Below are positions 1-11,775 of a stretch of 64,000 bases of DNA, piece after piece (positions within the stretch are counted from its first letter, which is position 1; each line of letters starts with the position of its first letter). The stretch lies in the NCBI GenBank assembly GCA_963971535.1, contig OZ020589.1:52345509-52409508 (forward strand). Reading direction: 5' to 3'. The stretch is from Notolepis coatsorum. Its lineage: Eukaryota > Chordata > Actinopteri > Aulopiformes > Paralepididae. The notes beneath the pieces were generated by a model. It ran no database searches and was not told where the DNA came from. It worked only from the letters and a program-made list of their open reading frames with translations. The position numbers and the translations under genes were made by a program.

Positions 1-256
1 TAATCATAACATGTATGACATACACAACATACAGATATACAGTACTGTTACATCCAGACATTTATGACATACAATATATACAAATATACAGTACTGTTTA
101 AGGCGAGACACCCCAGGTGAATAGGCAAATATAAAAATGTTTGTTGATTTTGAGATTTTGTTATATTTTGCTTCCTAAACATGTCTTCTATGAAACTAGT
201 GACAATAAAACTTCAATAACACACATTTAATTGTGTATTTTACTTAATTTTGCCAA
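1..256. other. AT-rich non-coding sequence
   Basis: No gene is seen. Repeated phrases around 'catgtatgacataca' resemble a stretch near 27,440-27,480, so this is probably the untranslated end of a LINE. Confidence 0.3.
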
Positions 257-1100
257 ATGACTCCTCCCAATTACAAAATCTTGAGGCTTGCCGTCAAAAA
301 GTCGCAAAACGTTCTACTCCTTAATGCAGATAAAACTGAGATGTTAATTGTTGGCCCCCCAAACCACAGAGGCCTGTTTGAGGACATCTCCCTCAACTTT
401 GATACTTGTCACGTATCCCAGAGCTCCACCATAAAAAACCTCTGAGTATTTTTTTATTCCTCCCTCTCATTTAATGCACATATAAAAAATGTCACCAAAA
501 TTGCCTTCTTCCATCTTCGTAATATCGCAAAGATTCACCCCATTTTAACTCTGGCTGATGCTGAAACCCTAATTCATGCTTTTGTCTCATCACGTCTAGA
601 CTACTGTAATGCACTTTTTTCAAGCATCAAAAATCTTCAACTCGTGCAAAATGCGGCTGCACGGATACTAACTAAAACTAGAACATTTGATCACATCACA
701 CCAGTTTTGTCCGCCCTACACTGGCTTCCTATTCAAGCCCGATCTGACTTTAAAGTGCTACTCCTCACCTACAATTTTAAATGGGCTTGCACCGCTCTAT
801 CTATCCGATCTCATCTCTCGATACTCGCCCGCTCGTGCTCTGCGCTCACAAAATGCGGGGCTTCTATCGATTCCTAGGGTTAAAAAGAAATCCGCCGGCC
901 ACAGAGCCTTTGTCTACCACGCTCCCTACCTGTGGAATAAATTACCTGTCGTCGTCAGGGGTGCCTGCTCTGTCGAAGCTTTTAAATCCCTGCTTAAGAC
1001 CCATCTTTTCTCTCTCTCCTTCAACCTACCCTGATCTCACCTGGTCGGGGACTGACCCTTAGATTAATCTGTCTAGTTTAGTTAGGATGACTATTTGCTC
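257..1100 (+). mobile_element. L2-type LINE fragment, 3' part of reverse transcriptase
   Basis: Conceptual translation in shifting frames gives the C-terminal part of a fish L2/CR1 reverse transcriptase. Visible blocks are 'LNADKTEMLIVGPP', 'IAFFHLRNIAKI', 'LIHAFVSSRLDYCNAL', 'QLVQNAAARILT' and 'HITPVLSALHWLP', followed by the 'LWNKLPVVVRGA' tail region. A stop near 444 and later frame changes show it is dead. It is 5' truncated and ends about 1,100 in an untranslated tail. The clade is assigned from recalled family motifs, not from a search. Confidence 0.75.
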
Positions 1101-1130
1101 CAATGTCTGCTTTTCTGCAGACATGGGAGA

Positions 1131-2520
1131 ACCTTTCAAGTCAAGTCAAGAGTTTTAATTGTCACGGCATACAAGTATACAATGAAATGCGGGTGGTCTT
1201 GCCCGCAACAATGTGCAATACAGTGGTACAACATATAATAGAATCCAATAAAAAACAACATTGTGCAATAAACAGGTAACAGGTAACATGGTGTGACATC
1301 TCGGTATCTGTACATAGTTATTTACAGAGCATATAGGACATGCTAGGTAGCTTTGGTAGTGCAATACACTGTTCCTGTTATTCTAATTTAAAGTGGCCTT
1401 TCCTTTTGGCCATAAGTGTGCGTGTGTGCGGCATGAGTGTGTGCCCGCTCATGTTAAAGTGTTAAGTGGCTGCTAGTGTGTGAGCGTGCACAGCGTGCGT
1501 GTCGTGTGTGTGTTCATGTGTGCTTGTGTGTGGATAGTTCAGTGTTCTGTGGCACTCAATGTTCATTGTTCAGGGCTCTGATGGCCTGGGGGAAGAAGCT
1601 GAGCCTAAGCCGCTCTGTCCTAGTAGCTGGGGTTCGCAGGCGTCTGCCTGACCTCAGCAGCTGGAACAGGCTGTTATTGGGGTGGTGAGGGTCTTTCATT
1701 ATCCTGCAGGCTCTGGATTTGCACCTCTTGTTGTATAGAACCTGCAGGGGAGGTAGTGCAATACCCGTGGTACGCTCGGCTGAGCGCACCACTCTCTGTA
1801 GGGCCTTCTTGTCCTGTGCCGTGCTGTTTCCATACCAGGCAGTGATGTTTCCGGTCAAGATGCTCTCTACAGCTCCTGAGTAGAAGGACTGGAGTATCTT
1901 CCCCGATACTCTGAACTTCCTTAACTGTCTCAGGTGGTAGAGGGGCTGTTTCGCCTTCTTTACTACTGTGTCTATGTGTGTTGACCATGTCAGATCCTCT
2001 GAGATGTGGACCCCCAGGTACTTAAAGCTGCTCACCCTGTCCACGGTAGCCCCGTTAATCATCAGTGGTGTGTGTGTCTCCTGCTGTCCTCTCCTATAAT
2101 CCACGATCAGCTCCTTGGTTTTACCAATGTTCAGGAGCAGGCTGTTGTCCTGGCACCAGCGTTCCAGTACCTCAACCTCCTCCCGGTAGGCCTTCTCGTC
2201 GTTGTCCGAGATCAGCCCCACCACCACCGTGTCGTCTGCGAACTTCACTATGGAGTTGGAGCTGAACTTGGCCACACAATCGTGTGTGTAGAGTGAGTAC
2301 AGCAGGGGGCTTAGAACACAGCCCTGGGGGGACCCGATGCTCAGGGTGATGGTGTTGGAGATCTGACCCCCCACCCTGACCGCCTTTTTAACCTCTGTCT
2401 CAACCGGTCCCATGGAACAGCTTCATACCGCCTTCTGTCTGGCCTGCAGTGCTGAACCTTCTGAGCAGCTTCTCCTGCCCCCCGGGGCATACGGCCCTGA
2501 GCTATTGTCTTGTATCTTAT
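1131..2520 (-). mobile_element. Jockey-superfamily LINE fragment, 3' half
   Basis: An open minus-strand frame at 1556-2413 (285 residues) is a LINE reverse transcriptase. It shows 'PQGCVLSPLLYSLYTHDC', the catalytic 'FADDT' (normally F/YADDT), 'SFKYLGVHISEDLTW' and the C-terminal 'LLRSGRRLRTPATRTERL' region. Its start is the truncation point rather than a true start codon. The 3' untranslated tail runs left to about 1,131 and ends in a repeated 'tcaag' phrase. Only the palm, thumb and tail remain; the endonuclease is absent. A related fragment lies at 10,115-10,915. The clade (L2, CR1 or Rex1-like) is not settled. Confidence 0.75.
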
Positions 2521-2594
2521 CCTGTATGCATACGCTTGCAGTAGTTCTATCTATTACTCAATTCCACAATTTTCTTATATACTATGATTCCACT

Positions 2595-2840
2595 GTCACC
2601 ATGTATGCATATGCTCACTACATGTATTTATTGATCCATCTCCGCCCACTACAAACATGGGAACTCTCTAACCCCTGTCCCAACCCCCCCCCCCCTCTCT
2701 CTGAGTCGTTGTCTCATAGTGCTGACCAAGGTGGTGGATGTCTCGGGGTCTTGCCCAAGATTGCAGTGACTGTTCTACGTGCGCCACAAGGCCATGGATC
2801 AGCTTCTTACCGTCTTCTGTCCGTGGTCTGTCAACGTGGT
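2595..2840. repeat. Diverged partial copy of the adjacent tandem unit
   Basis: The stretch containing 'catatgctcactacatgta' and 'actacaaacatgggaact' matches positions about 3,258-3,540 of the duplicated unit with several differences, so it is an older third copy. Positions 2,414-2,594 hold nothing I recognise. Confidence 0.55.
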
Positions 2841-5138
2841 TCAGACGTTCATTGCTGGGTTAAGTACTTCTATTCTATTCACATAATATGCTTACTACAT
2901 ATATCTATTGTATTCACATATATGCTTACCACTTGTATCTATTGCTATGTCCGCCTATCACAATCACACAAACTGTCTAACGCCTGTCCCGGCTCCCTGT
3001 CTCCCTGTCTCCCTGTGAGTGGCTGTCTCGGAGTGATGACCGGAGTGTTGGACGTCTTGTGATGAAGACCAGGAGGATGCGACCCTATCTGCGCCGCCCC
3101 TTCGCCTCAAATAGATCCGCTATCAGCTCTATCTTTAATCTTTAAAAAATGCTCAGTTGCTATCGCTATCAGCTCTATCTTTAATCTTAATCTTTCAAAA
3201 TGTTCAGTTGGTATTGCATGCACTTATCTGTGTTTCACTACACACATGAGTCACCCTGTATGCATATGCTCACTACATGTATTTACTACATGTATTTATT
3301 GCTCCATCTCCGCCCACTACAAACATGGGAACTCTCTAACCCCTGTCCCAACCCCCCCCATCTCTCTGAGTGCTTGTCTCGTAGTGCTGACCAAGGTGAT
3401 GGATGTCTCGGGTCTTGGCCAAGATTGCAGTGACTGTTCTACGTGCACCACCGTGGCCATGGATCAGCTCCTTACCGTCTTCTGTCCGTGGTCTGTCAAC
3501 ATGGTTAGTGGTCTGTCAATGTGGTTTCATTGCTGGGTTAAGTACTTCTATTCTATTCACATAATATGCTTACTTCATATATCTATTCTATTCACATATA
3601 TGCTTACCACTTGTATCTATTGCTATGTCCGCCCACTACAATCACGCAAGCTGTCTAACGCCTGTCCCGTCTCCCTGTCTCCCTGTGAGTTGCTGTCCCG
3701 GAGTGTTGACCGGAGTGTCGGACATCCCGTGATGAAGACCGGGAGGATGCGACCCTCTCTGCGTGCCCTCCTGTCTCCCTGTCTCCGGCTGTCTCGTAGT
3801 GATGACCGGAGTGCTGGACGTCCCGCGATGATGTCAGGGAGGTTGCGACCCTCTCTGTGCCACCCCCTATCTCCCTGTCTCCGGCTGTCTCGGAGCGATG
3901 ACCGGAGTGTTGAACGTCCCGTGATTAAGACGGGGAGGACGCGACCCTATTTGCGACGCCCCTGTGCATCAAATAGATCCGCTATCAGCTCAGACGTTCA
4001 TTGCTGGGTTAAGTACTTCTATTCTATTCACATAATATGCTTACTACATATATCTATTGTATTCACATATATGCTTACCACTTGTATCTATTGCTATGTC
4101 CGCCTATCACAATCACACAAACTGTCTAACGCCTGTCCCGGCTCCCTGTCTCCCTGTCTCCCTGTGAGTGGCTGTCTCGGAGTGATGACCGGAGTGTTGG
4201 ACGTCTTGTGATGAAGACCAGGAGGATGCGACCCTATCTGCGCCGCCCCTTCGCCTCAAATAGATCCGCTATCAGCTCTATCTTTAATCTTTAAAAAATG
4301 CTCAGTTGCTATCGCTATCAGCTCTATCTTTAATCTTAATCTTTCAAAATGTTCAGTTGGTATTGCATGCACTTATCTGTGTTTCACTACACACATGAGT
4401 CACCCTGTATGCATATGCTCACTACATGTATTTACTACATGTATTTATTGCTCCATCTCCGCCCACTACAAACATGGGAACTCTCTAACCCCTGTCCCAA
4501 CCCCCCCCATCTCTCTGAGTGCTTGTCTCGTAGTGCTGACCAAGGTGATGGATGTCTCGGGTCTTGGCCAAGATTGCAGTGACTGTTCTACGTGCACCAC
4601 CGTGGCCATGGATCAGCTCCTTACCGTCTTCTGTCCGTGGTCTGTCAACATGGTTAGTGGTCTGTCAATGTGGTTTCATTGCTGGGTTAAGTACTTCTAT
4701 TCTATTCACATAATATGCTTACTTCATATATCTATTCTATTCACATATATGCTTACCACTTGTATCTATTGCTATGTCCGCCCACTACAATCACGCAAGC
4801 TGTCTAACGCCTGTCCCGTCTCCCTGTCTCCCTGTGAGTTGCTGTCCCGGAGTGTTGACCGGAGTGTCGGACATCCCGTGATGAAGACCGGGAGGATGCG
4901 ACCCTCTCTGCGTGCCCTCCTGTCTCCCTGTCTCCGGCTGTCTCGTAGTGATGACCGGAGTGCTGGACGTCCCGCGATGATGTCAGGGAGGTTGCGACCC
5001 TCTCTGTGCCACCCCCTATCTCCCTGTCTCCGGCTGTCTCGGAGCGATGACCGGAGTGTTGAACGTCCCGTGATTAAGACGGGGAGGACGCGACCCTATT
5101 TGCGACGCCCCTGTGCATCAAATAGATCCGCTATCAGC
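2841..5138. repeat. Perfect tandem duplication, two 1,149-bp units
   Basis: Unit 1 is 2841-3989 and unit 2 is 3990-5138. Every landmark I compared is displaced by exactly 1,149 bases, and the conceptual translations of the two units are identical, so they look identical or nearly so. Inside each unit, roughly 100-bp sub-repeats carry 'ctgtctccggctgtctcg' and 'gatgaccggagtgt'. Long open frames across this region arise because both copies repeat the same stop-poor sequence. They have no recognisable domain and I do not call them genes. Confidence 0.85.
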
Positions 5139-5990
5139 TCTATCTTTAATCTTTCAAAATGTTCAGTTGCTATCGCTATCAGCTCTATCTTTAATTTTTC
5201 AAAATGTTCAGTTGCTATTGCATGCACTCATCTGTGTTTCACTACACACATGAGTGCATGCTTACCAACTGTCAGTCTGCAACACTACTATCACCGACAT
5301 CTAAGAAGGGAGATCACCCCTTGAATGGCCCTTCTAAGGTTTCTCTCCTCCACACTGCCTGTGGTGCATTTTTTCCTATTGTTAGGTTTTAGTGAGTTTT
5401 TCCTTACCTTCGCGTGGGGTATGTCTGGGAGTGTTTGCATTCATTCATTCATTTATTTTGCATTTATTTTAAATTTGTTGGACCTTATGGTGTTCTTGTT
5501 TTGTTCTTGACTTATTGTTATGTTTCTTCTTGACTTGTTTAAAGAAGACGTGTCCGGCCCATGGGGACATTAACGTGTGTTGTCGGGCCTTACAAATACA
5601 TTTTATTTGATTTGATTTATGAGTGCATGCCTACCAACTGTTCACCTGTTTTATTGCAGCACTACTATCACCGACATCTAAGAAGTCATTGCCACAGTCA
5701 TTGCCACATTGGCCCTTCTAAGGTTTCTCTCCTCCACATTGCCTGTGGTGCATTTTTTCCTATTGCTAGGTTTTAGTGAGTTTTTCCTTAGCTTCGCATG
5801 GGGTATGTCTGGGAGTGTTGCATTTATTTATTTTGCATTTATTTAAAAAAAAATTGGACTTTATGGTGTTCTTGTTTTGTTCTTGACTTATTGTGAGGTT
5901 TCTTCTTGACTTGTTTAAAGAAGACGTGTACGGCCCATGGGGACATTAACGTGTGTTGTCAGGCCTTACAAATAAATTGTATTTGATGCA
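5139..5990 (+). repeat. Two copies of a LINE-like 3' untranslated tail
   Basis: Two homologous stretches, about 5,139-5,620 and 5,620-5,990, share 'atggcccttctaaggtttct', 'ttttagtgagtttttcctta', a 'ggggacattaacgtgtgttg' block and an end in 'atttgatttgattt' or similar. The repeated short terminal word is typical of CR1/L2/Rex-type LINE 3' ends. A third copy lies at 32,100-32,560. No coding part is visible. Confidence 0.55.
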
Positions 5991-6009
5991 TCCATAAATG
6001 TGCACATAT

Positions 6010-6747
6010 TTAACCCTTTTCTCGCCAATGACGTGTTACCACGTCATTCCTCGCCATGCGTAATCTGCCAATGCCGTTTTACAGCGTCTTTGAGATCAAT
6101 ATTTCAGTCATGGTATTCATATTTCACCCACGGAGTCTTGACTGATGCTGTAGATCTCCGCTCAACTCTCCAACGCTTCAATACCGCCACCTGGTGGCCG
6201 ATCGGTGAGTTGCAACCGGATGTCGATAATTGTGACGCCGGTGTGTCTCCCTATTCCGTCCGGCCGCTCACTATCGCTCGCGGGACTCTATCCAGACACC
6301 GTGCATATCGATCCGTTGCCATAACTCAATAAACAACATGATTGGACGTGTATTAGTAATATACAACCCGGAAATGGTTCACCTAGATCAGTGTTTCTCA
6401 AAGTTGGCACCACATACAGTATCTGTGTGAAGCTGGCTTTTCATCCATGACAGCTCTGAAAACAATATTTTGGTCCGCCAAAGGGGGGCCTGACAGAAAA
6501 AGTTTGAGAAGCACTGACCTAGATCAACATCCCATAATAGCAATCTTTTTGCTCCACGCTCATCACCCAACGCTACGAGGAGACTGGGGTGAGTTTCAGC
6601 CTGTTTGTTTACCATTTTCGATACAAACTGCTCTGATCTATATATCACCCATACTACATGAATGATTTAACGTCGGCCACGGAATTATAAACGTGCTGGC
6701 AGAGAGGCTACAAGGATGAGAATAAGCTCCGGCAGATAAAGGGTTAA
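6010..6747 (+). mobile_element. piggyBac-like non-autonomous element (copy A)
   Basis: TTAA is present at both ends (6010-6013 and 6744-6747). The inverted ends begin CCCTTT and share the spaced word GCC. Just inside the left end is a perfect palindrome with stems AATGACGTG and CACGTCATT (6027-6048), and a weaker second box lies near 6,073-6,094. TTAA duplication plus internal palindromic repeats are hallmarks of piggyBac ends. No transposase is present. A hAT MITE (6389-6516) is inserted in it. Confidence 0.65.
6389..6516. mobile_element. hAT MITE, 128 bp
   Basis: The ends are CAGTGTTTCTCAAA and TTTGAGAAGCACTG, nearly perfect inverted repeats of the hAT type. Both sides carry the 8-bp target duplication ACCTAGAT (6381-6388 and 6517-6524), exactly the hAT length. 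It is non-coding and sits inside piggyBac-like copy A. Confidence 0.85.
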
Positions 6748-6889
6748 TGGGGAAATGCCTCATTTGCATTTATAAACATAAAATTGAGAAAAAGTGCAAT
6801 ATATTTTTTCTTAGTTTATATGTACATAACAAACTGGGAACGTTTCATAGTGATATCTATTCAAATATTCTGTTTTGCCTATTAGGGGG

Positions 6890-7235
6890 TACAGTAATCG
6901 GTTGTGTTGAGTGTGTTACTACACTGTTTATAGCCTCATTATTATTATGGACATTTACCGAGGCCAGTTTAGAATTGCAGCCTCGCGCAGGTGCTCTTTG
7001 AGAGCGGTTTTGAAGGTGGGTAGGGATTCACATAATTTTACGGCTGTGGGTAGGGCGTTCCACATTGTTGTGGCATAATTGCAAAACGTGTTTAGTCCCT
7101 TGTTTGAGCCGAATCTGGGTTGAACATGATTTGTGGAGCTCGGATCACGTTAGTACAGCCAGGCGGGCTCACCACAATACACAATATTAACCAGATCTGC
7201 TTTGGGCAATGTGGATGATGCCCTATACAGAATTA
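6890..7235 (-). mobile_element. LINE remnant, extreme reverse transcriptase C-terminus
   Basis: The minus-strand translation contains 'MWNALPTAVKLCESLPTFK' followed by a short 'ALKEHLREA' tail, the pattern seen at the end of L2/CR1-type LINE proteins. It is short and decayed; the clade is uncertain. Confidence 0.45.
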
Positions 7236-7387
7236 GTGTGTGTGTCTGCTGACCTTGAATATCTGTTTGAGGCTCTGTTCTGAGGGTGTGGGCAAACACA
7301 GCATGCTGAAGTGGCGGATGAAGCGAGGGGTCACCGGGTTACGACCTCCCCCTGGAGGAGCACACGCTGCTGCTATAGTCATATCCT

Positions 7388-7417
7388 GGAGAAAGAGAGA
7401 GAGAGAGACAGAGATAG

Positions 7418-7497
<80 letters not shown>

Positions 7498-7600
7498 GGT
7501 GGGAGAGAGACAGAGATAGAGATAGAAAGAATGAGAGAGAGGATAGAGAGATATAGAGATATATAGAGGGAGAGCGAGAGAGAGGGAGAGACAGAGACTC
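7388..7600. repeat. (GA)n microsatellite
   Basis: A pure (GA)n core of about 70 bases is flanked by interrupted GA, GATA and GACA units. The Arg/Glu and Leu/Ser open frames on either strand are products of the repeat. Confidence 0.95.
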
Positions 7601-7609
7601 AGACACGTG

Positions 7610-8514
7610 TATTTACAGAGTAAATATCTGCTGTCTAAAGCTCTAGACTTTGGCTTTGCTATGTTCCAGTTTAACCTTCACACCCCAACATTAATTTATG
7701 TGATGCGTAATAAATTACTGAAACTGCTTATTCATACCATTGAACAGAAGGATCAATGGGTGGCTGCACAATTCATCATTTATTAATTGTGATCCAAATT
7801 TTGGCCTCCACAATTAATAACATCTTCTGTGATATTGACCCATTTCATTTTTACTGCATGTTCTTCTATATCAATTAAACGCTCCTCATTCCTCAGCGAC
7901 ATTGTCTGACCAATCACAGGTATCCCTGCGATGTGACCACTGTGCTCTTGTTCAAACTAAAAGTTCACAAGACAAGGTATTGGTGCAAAAAAAAAAAAAA
8001 AGCATTGCCTATCATTTGGAATTATTGTTTGTGCATTGAAGGTGTTAAAGTCCAAAGCAGACGGAAGGCGAGCAACGTCGCCTGGCGTTGCAATCAGCTG
8101 TCGCTCAACAACAATCGATTAGCACCCCACACCACACACGACCGTTCAGGACCGTTTACTATCCAAATGCGCACTGGATAAAAGTATATGTTCAGCGCTG
8201 GATCTAACTAAATGGATTTATAGAAAGTTCAAGGTCGGACCACAAAGCTGCTGGAAGGGTTAGTACGACACGCTACAGCTCTTCCTATTCATACAGTGAT
8301 GGTCTACCGGCAGCAAAAAAAGTTAGACACTTTTTTCCCCCACCAGTTAACCTGATTACATGCTGATCAGCAGTAATGCAATGTCATGATTGTCAATTCA
8401 TTGGAGTATCAATAAATAGACAAATGTGTAGTGTAGGCTATTAAGCAGCACATATAAATGAATAACTAACTTAGTTAATTAATAATTAACATAAATAACA
8501 TGGTAATAATACGT
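7610..8514. other. Intergenic or intronic DNA with no recognised feature
   Basis: AT-rich sequence with a poly(A) run near 7,988-8,002. I see no gene, no splice-bordered open exon and no transposon ends. Confidence 0.4.
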
Positions 8515-8830
8515 AGGTCACATGACAGTCACAATCTCTCGTCCAACATGTAAAAAAGAGTGAATTCTTTCATGTATATGTTCACGTGTTATCCTGTGGT
8601 GAATATTGTATAGTTTCAGAGTGATCCAAGCTAATTCCTGGAAGCTGAGTCATGGAGCACTATGTGCATTTAGCTAAAGTCGTTTGCGTTGCTCGCCTGG
8701 ACACAATACTATTTCCAAATCAAAGGTATATAATAGGTATTATGTTTCATCATGAAGGCATCAAAGGGGGGGGGGGGGTCGTTTTGTGATGCTCTGATCG
8801 TCAGCAACGGCATACGTTTTGGAGTATGTG

Positions 8831-9954
8831 CAGTGGCGTAGGGGAGGCCCCTGCAACCCCCACGGTGTGGGGGAGCCCCCCCCCTCCCTGCTATGTTGCT
8901 ACGCACCCCGCCGTCAGCCGGCTGATAACTAATGTTCATTGGCAGGCTGGCCAGCGTTCAAAACAAAGCGGGAAGTATTGCTCATATAAATAACGTTCAT
9001 TAGTTGCGTTGCCGGTAAACATGAAAAATGAAGCGCCACTACCCAAGCGTTGCTCAGAAAAGCAAAATGAGAGCGAAAGCCGAGCAGGAGGGCAAAACTA
9101 CCTAAAATAACGTCATTGTTCCGGCAGTCTCGTAGTCTCTAACGTTACTGCAGATATACCGCTAGCAACCCGCCCAGGCCTCCGGCCGTCAGCTCCAGGC
9201 AGACAGCCCAGCAGCCCCCCGCCCCCCCCCCCCCGTTACAGCCGACTCCGACGAGCCAGCTAGTCGTGCCTCGCACTTCGAGACAGGTTAGACATTAGAA
9301 TAATAGAAAGTTTTATTCGCCATAACAGGAATTGGAATCTAATCCGTTCATTTTTGCAGGTCAGCAAGAAGTCAGCTGTGCCCCCTCCGAGGCCAGTTCA
9401 GACATAGGCATACAGTGGGCTGCCCAGCCAGCTAGCCGTGCCCCCACAGACCCCAGCAGCCCCGTTGCAGCCGAGCCAGCTAGTCGTGCCCCCACAGACC
9501 CCAGCAGCCCCGTTACAGCCGAGCCAGCTAGTCGTGCCTCACGCTTCGAGACAGGTTAGAAACTTAGAATTAGTGCTGTCAATAGATTACAAAAAAAAAA
9601 AACTTACTGTTTAAATCAGATGTATATTATATAGAAAGTTCCTACTGACCCTATACTGTTTAAATCAGATGTATCTATACAGAAAGTTCCTACTGACCCT
9701 ATACTGTTAAATCAGATGTATCTTTATACAGAAAGTTCCTACTGACCCTATACTGTTTAAATCAGATGCATCTTTATAAAGAAAGTTCCTACTGACCTAC
9801 AGTATACTGTTTACAAAAGATGCCTGAAAAAATAAACATTTAAAAAAGTGGCCGCAATGTCTATCCCATGTACTCTATTATTGATTTGGGGGAGGGGGCG
9901 GGGACCCATGGTCCGACCTGCGGGGGAGCCCAGACATATTGCGCAACGCCACTG
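8831..9954. mobile_element. hAT element, 1.1 kb, non-autonomous
   Basis: The ends CAGTGGCGT and ACGCCACTG are inverted repeats, and the 8-bp target duplication AGTATGTG flanks the element (8823-8830 and 9955-9962). Inside are repeated 'gccagctagtcgtgcc' phrases at about 9,254, 9,475 and 9,523 that encode a Pro/Ser/Ala-rich peptide of unknown meaning, and a 52-bp tandem repeat. No transposase domain is seen. Confidence 0.85.
9606..9815. repeat. About 52-bp tandem repeat, four copies
   Basis: Each unit carries 'tactgtttaaatcagatg' and 'gaaagttcctactgaccc'. The four units differ by small changes. It lies within the hAT element at 8831-9954. Confidence 0.85.
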
Positions 9955-10114
9955 AGTATGTGACATATGATCGTTGTGATCGATGTGAAATCATTGTAGG
10001 ATCAAAGTAGGATTGACGTCATATAGTCCTTACCTTTGCTAAAAGGTACTCCAAAATGAATATTCCAATTGTCTGATCGCGATTTCCAGTATTGATGTCC
10101 ATCGGGTCCCTGAC

Positions 10115-10915
10115 ATGAAATGGGACAAACTATGCATGGGCTAAACTATGCATGGGCTAAACTCCCACAGGGACTGATGGCCAACTTCTACCACTGCGCA
10201 GTAGAGAGTGTACTCACGTACGGACTACTGGTGTGGTTTCCTAGCTGCACCAGGGCAGAGAAGGAGGCCCTCCACAGAGTGGTCAAGGCTGCGAGGAGGA
10301 TCACTGGAGCTAGCCTCCCAGATATCTCCACAGTCTTTACCTCCCGCTGCCTACGGCGTATAAATAACATCTTACAAGACCAGTACCACCCAGCAAACCA
10401 TCTCTTTCAACTGCTGCCCTCTGGTCGAAGGTACTGTACAGATCCATCCAGTCCGGAACCAGCAGACTGACCAACAGCCTCTACCCACGGGCTGTCAGGA
10501 TGCTCAACGACGAACATCAACTTGCCCCCCCCCGCATCCCACCCCCAGTGACATAACTCCCACTCCCACATTACAACAATAACTGTGAACCGGACTTGCA
10601 TTGCTGCACTATACAATATTTCATCCTTTGCAAGTCAACGCCCACCCCCCCCCCCCCTCCCTCCTTCCATTAACTCACTGGACTGAAATATTTATATTTA
10701 TTAATTTATTTGCACTAGCACTAAATGCACTTGGGACAATGATGGTATGTTATATATTGAGGACATTGGGACATTGATACTTTATTACTATATTACTATT
10801 ATTATTGACATTATTTTTGCACATGCTATATCTTATGTTTGTATGCCAGTGGTGATGTTCCTAACAAATTTTCGTTGTACCAACAATGACAAATAAAGAT
10901 CTATTCTATTCTATT
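10115..10915 (+). mobile_element. Jockey-superfamily LINE 3' fragment
   Basis: An open stretch encodes 'NFYHCAVESVLTYGLLVWF', 'LHRVVKAARRITGASLP' and 'HLFQLLPSGRRY', the C-terminal region of the same LINE type as 1131-2520, followed by an untranslated region ending in repeated 'tctat'. A frameshift near 10,440 separates this from the final 'SLYPRAVRMLNDEH' segment. It is inserted in piggyBac-like copy H. Confidence 0.75.
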
Positions 10916-11398
10916 CCAAGTGGCTCGAATGAAGCATTTCACTTGCCATTCTCCGCCCGGACCATATGAAATGTAACACACAGTGTGAAATAAGGTTTCA
11001 AAGGGTAGGCGATACTGCCACCTAGCAGGATTCGGCCGGCATTGCAATCTTGAGGTCTCAGAATGAGTCCCAATGATACACCAAGGTCTGTGAGACTGTA
11101 TAGAATATTAAAATCGAATAAAAGAAAAAACGATGAAAACCCGATATTTCTTGGGTTCTGGCGCTCAGCCGCTGGCGAGATAACCCGAGAAATTTCGGGT
11201 CTGGCGCTGAAAGTGTTAAAGTTGTTATATTGCCTGGTTTCTAATTCTGCATGTGACTAGAATCAGTCTGGCTGTAAAGAGGGGTCTTGTGTGGCTCTAT
11301 TGAGCCCATTTTCATTAAAATATCTTGAGGTGAGAAGTCATGGGACCCCTTTGCCCTTTATATGCTCCGTTTAGGACTCACAATAAGCAAATGTAAGG

Positions 11399-11775
11399 GT
11401 GTCATATATTTCATATCATTGCTACGCAGACAATATCCAGCTGTATTCCTCTTTTAACCCAAACAAAAAAAATCTTATGGGACCGGTCAAGGGAAATGTT
11501 CATTCAAATATAAAAAATCTTGGAGTAACCTTTGATCAGTCTATGCAACTTGATAAGCATGTTAAATCCCTGACCTGCACCCGTTTCTTCCACCTCAGGA
11601 ATAGCTAAACTCTGGGCTATTTTATCACATGCAGAGGTGGAATTGTCTGTTCACATTTTTATTCAATCAAGGCTACTACAGACTATTGTAACTCTCTGTT
11701 CAACTGCCTGAGCGAAGCCTCAGTGGACCGGCTACAACTGGTACAAAATGCTGCAGCTAGGTTGCTTAATCTTAA
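11399..11775 (+). mobile_element. L2-type LINE fragment
   Basis: Shifting frames give 'YADNIQLYSSF', 'IKNLGVTFDQSMQLDKHVK', 'RFFHLRNS' and 'VDRLQLVQNAAARLL', all L2 reverse transcriptase motifs. It is heavily decayed. Confidence 0.65.

Larger units (their letters stand above)
8515..11219 (+). mobile_element. piggyBac-like element, left end missing (copy H)
   Basis: Internal sequence matches the intact copy at 30,436-31,387 (for example 'gtgaatattgta', 'tttcatcatgaa', a poly-G run and 'cgatactgccacctagcagg'). It ends at 'ctggcgctgaaagtgTTAA' (TTAA 11216-11219). Two subterminal palindromic boxes are present; the outer has CCCGA and TCGGG at 11184-11199. The left end before about 8,515 is not recognisable. 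It hosts a hAT element and a LINE fragment. Confidence 0.6.

Noticed and set aside
3246-5324. Open frames of about 320 and 309 codons
   Set aside because: They lie in two identical tandem units and overlap LINE-like untranslated sequence. No domain is recognised, and the second is a copy of the first.
7240-7606. Arg/Glu- and Ser/Leu-rich open frames over the GA array
   Set aside because: Produced by the (GA)n repeat on both strands.
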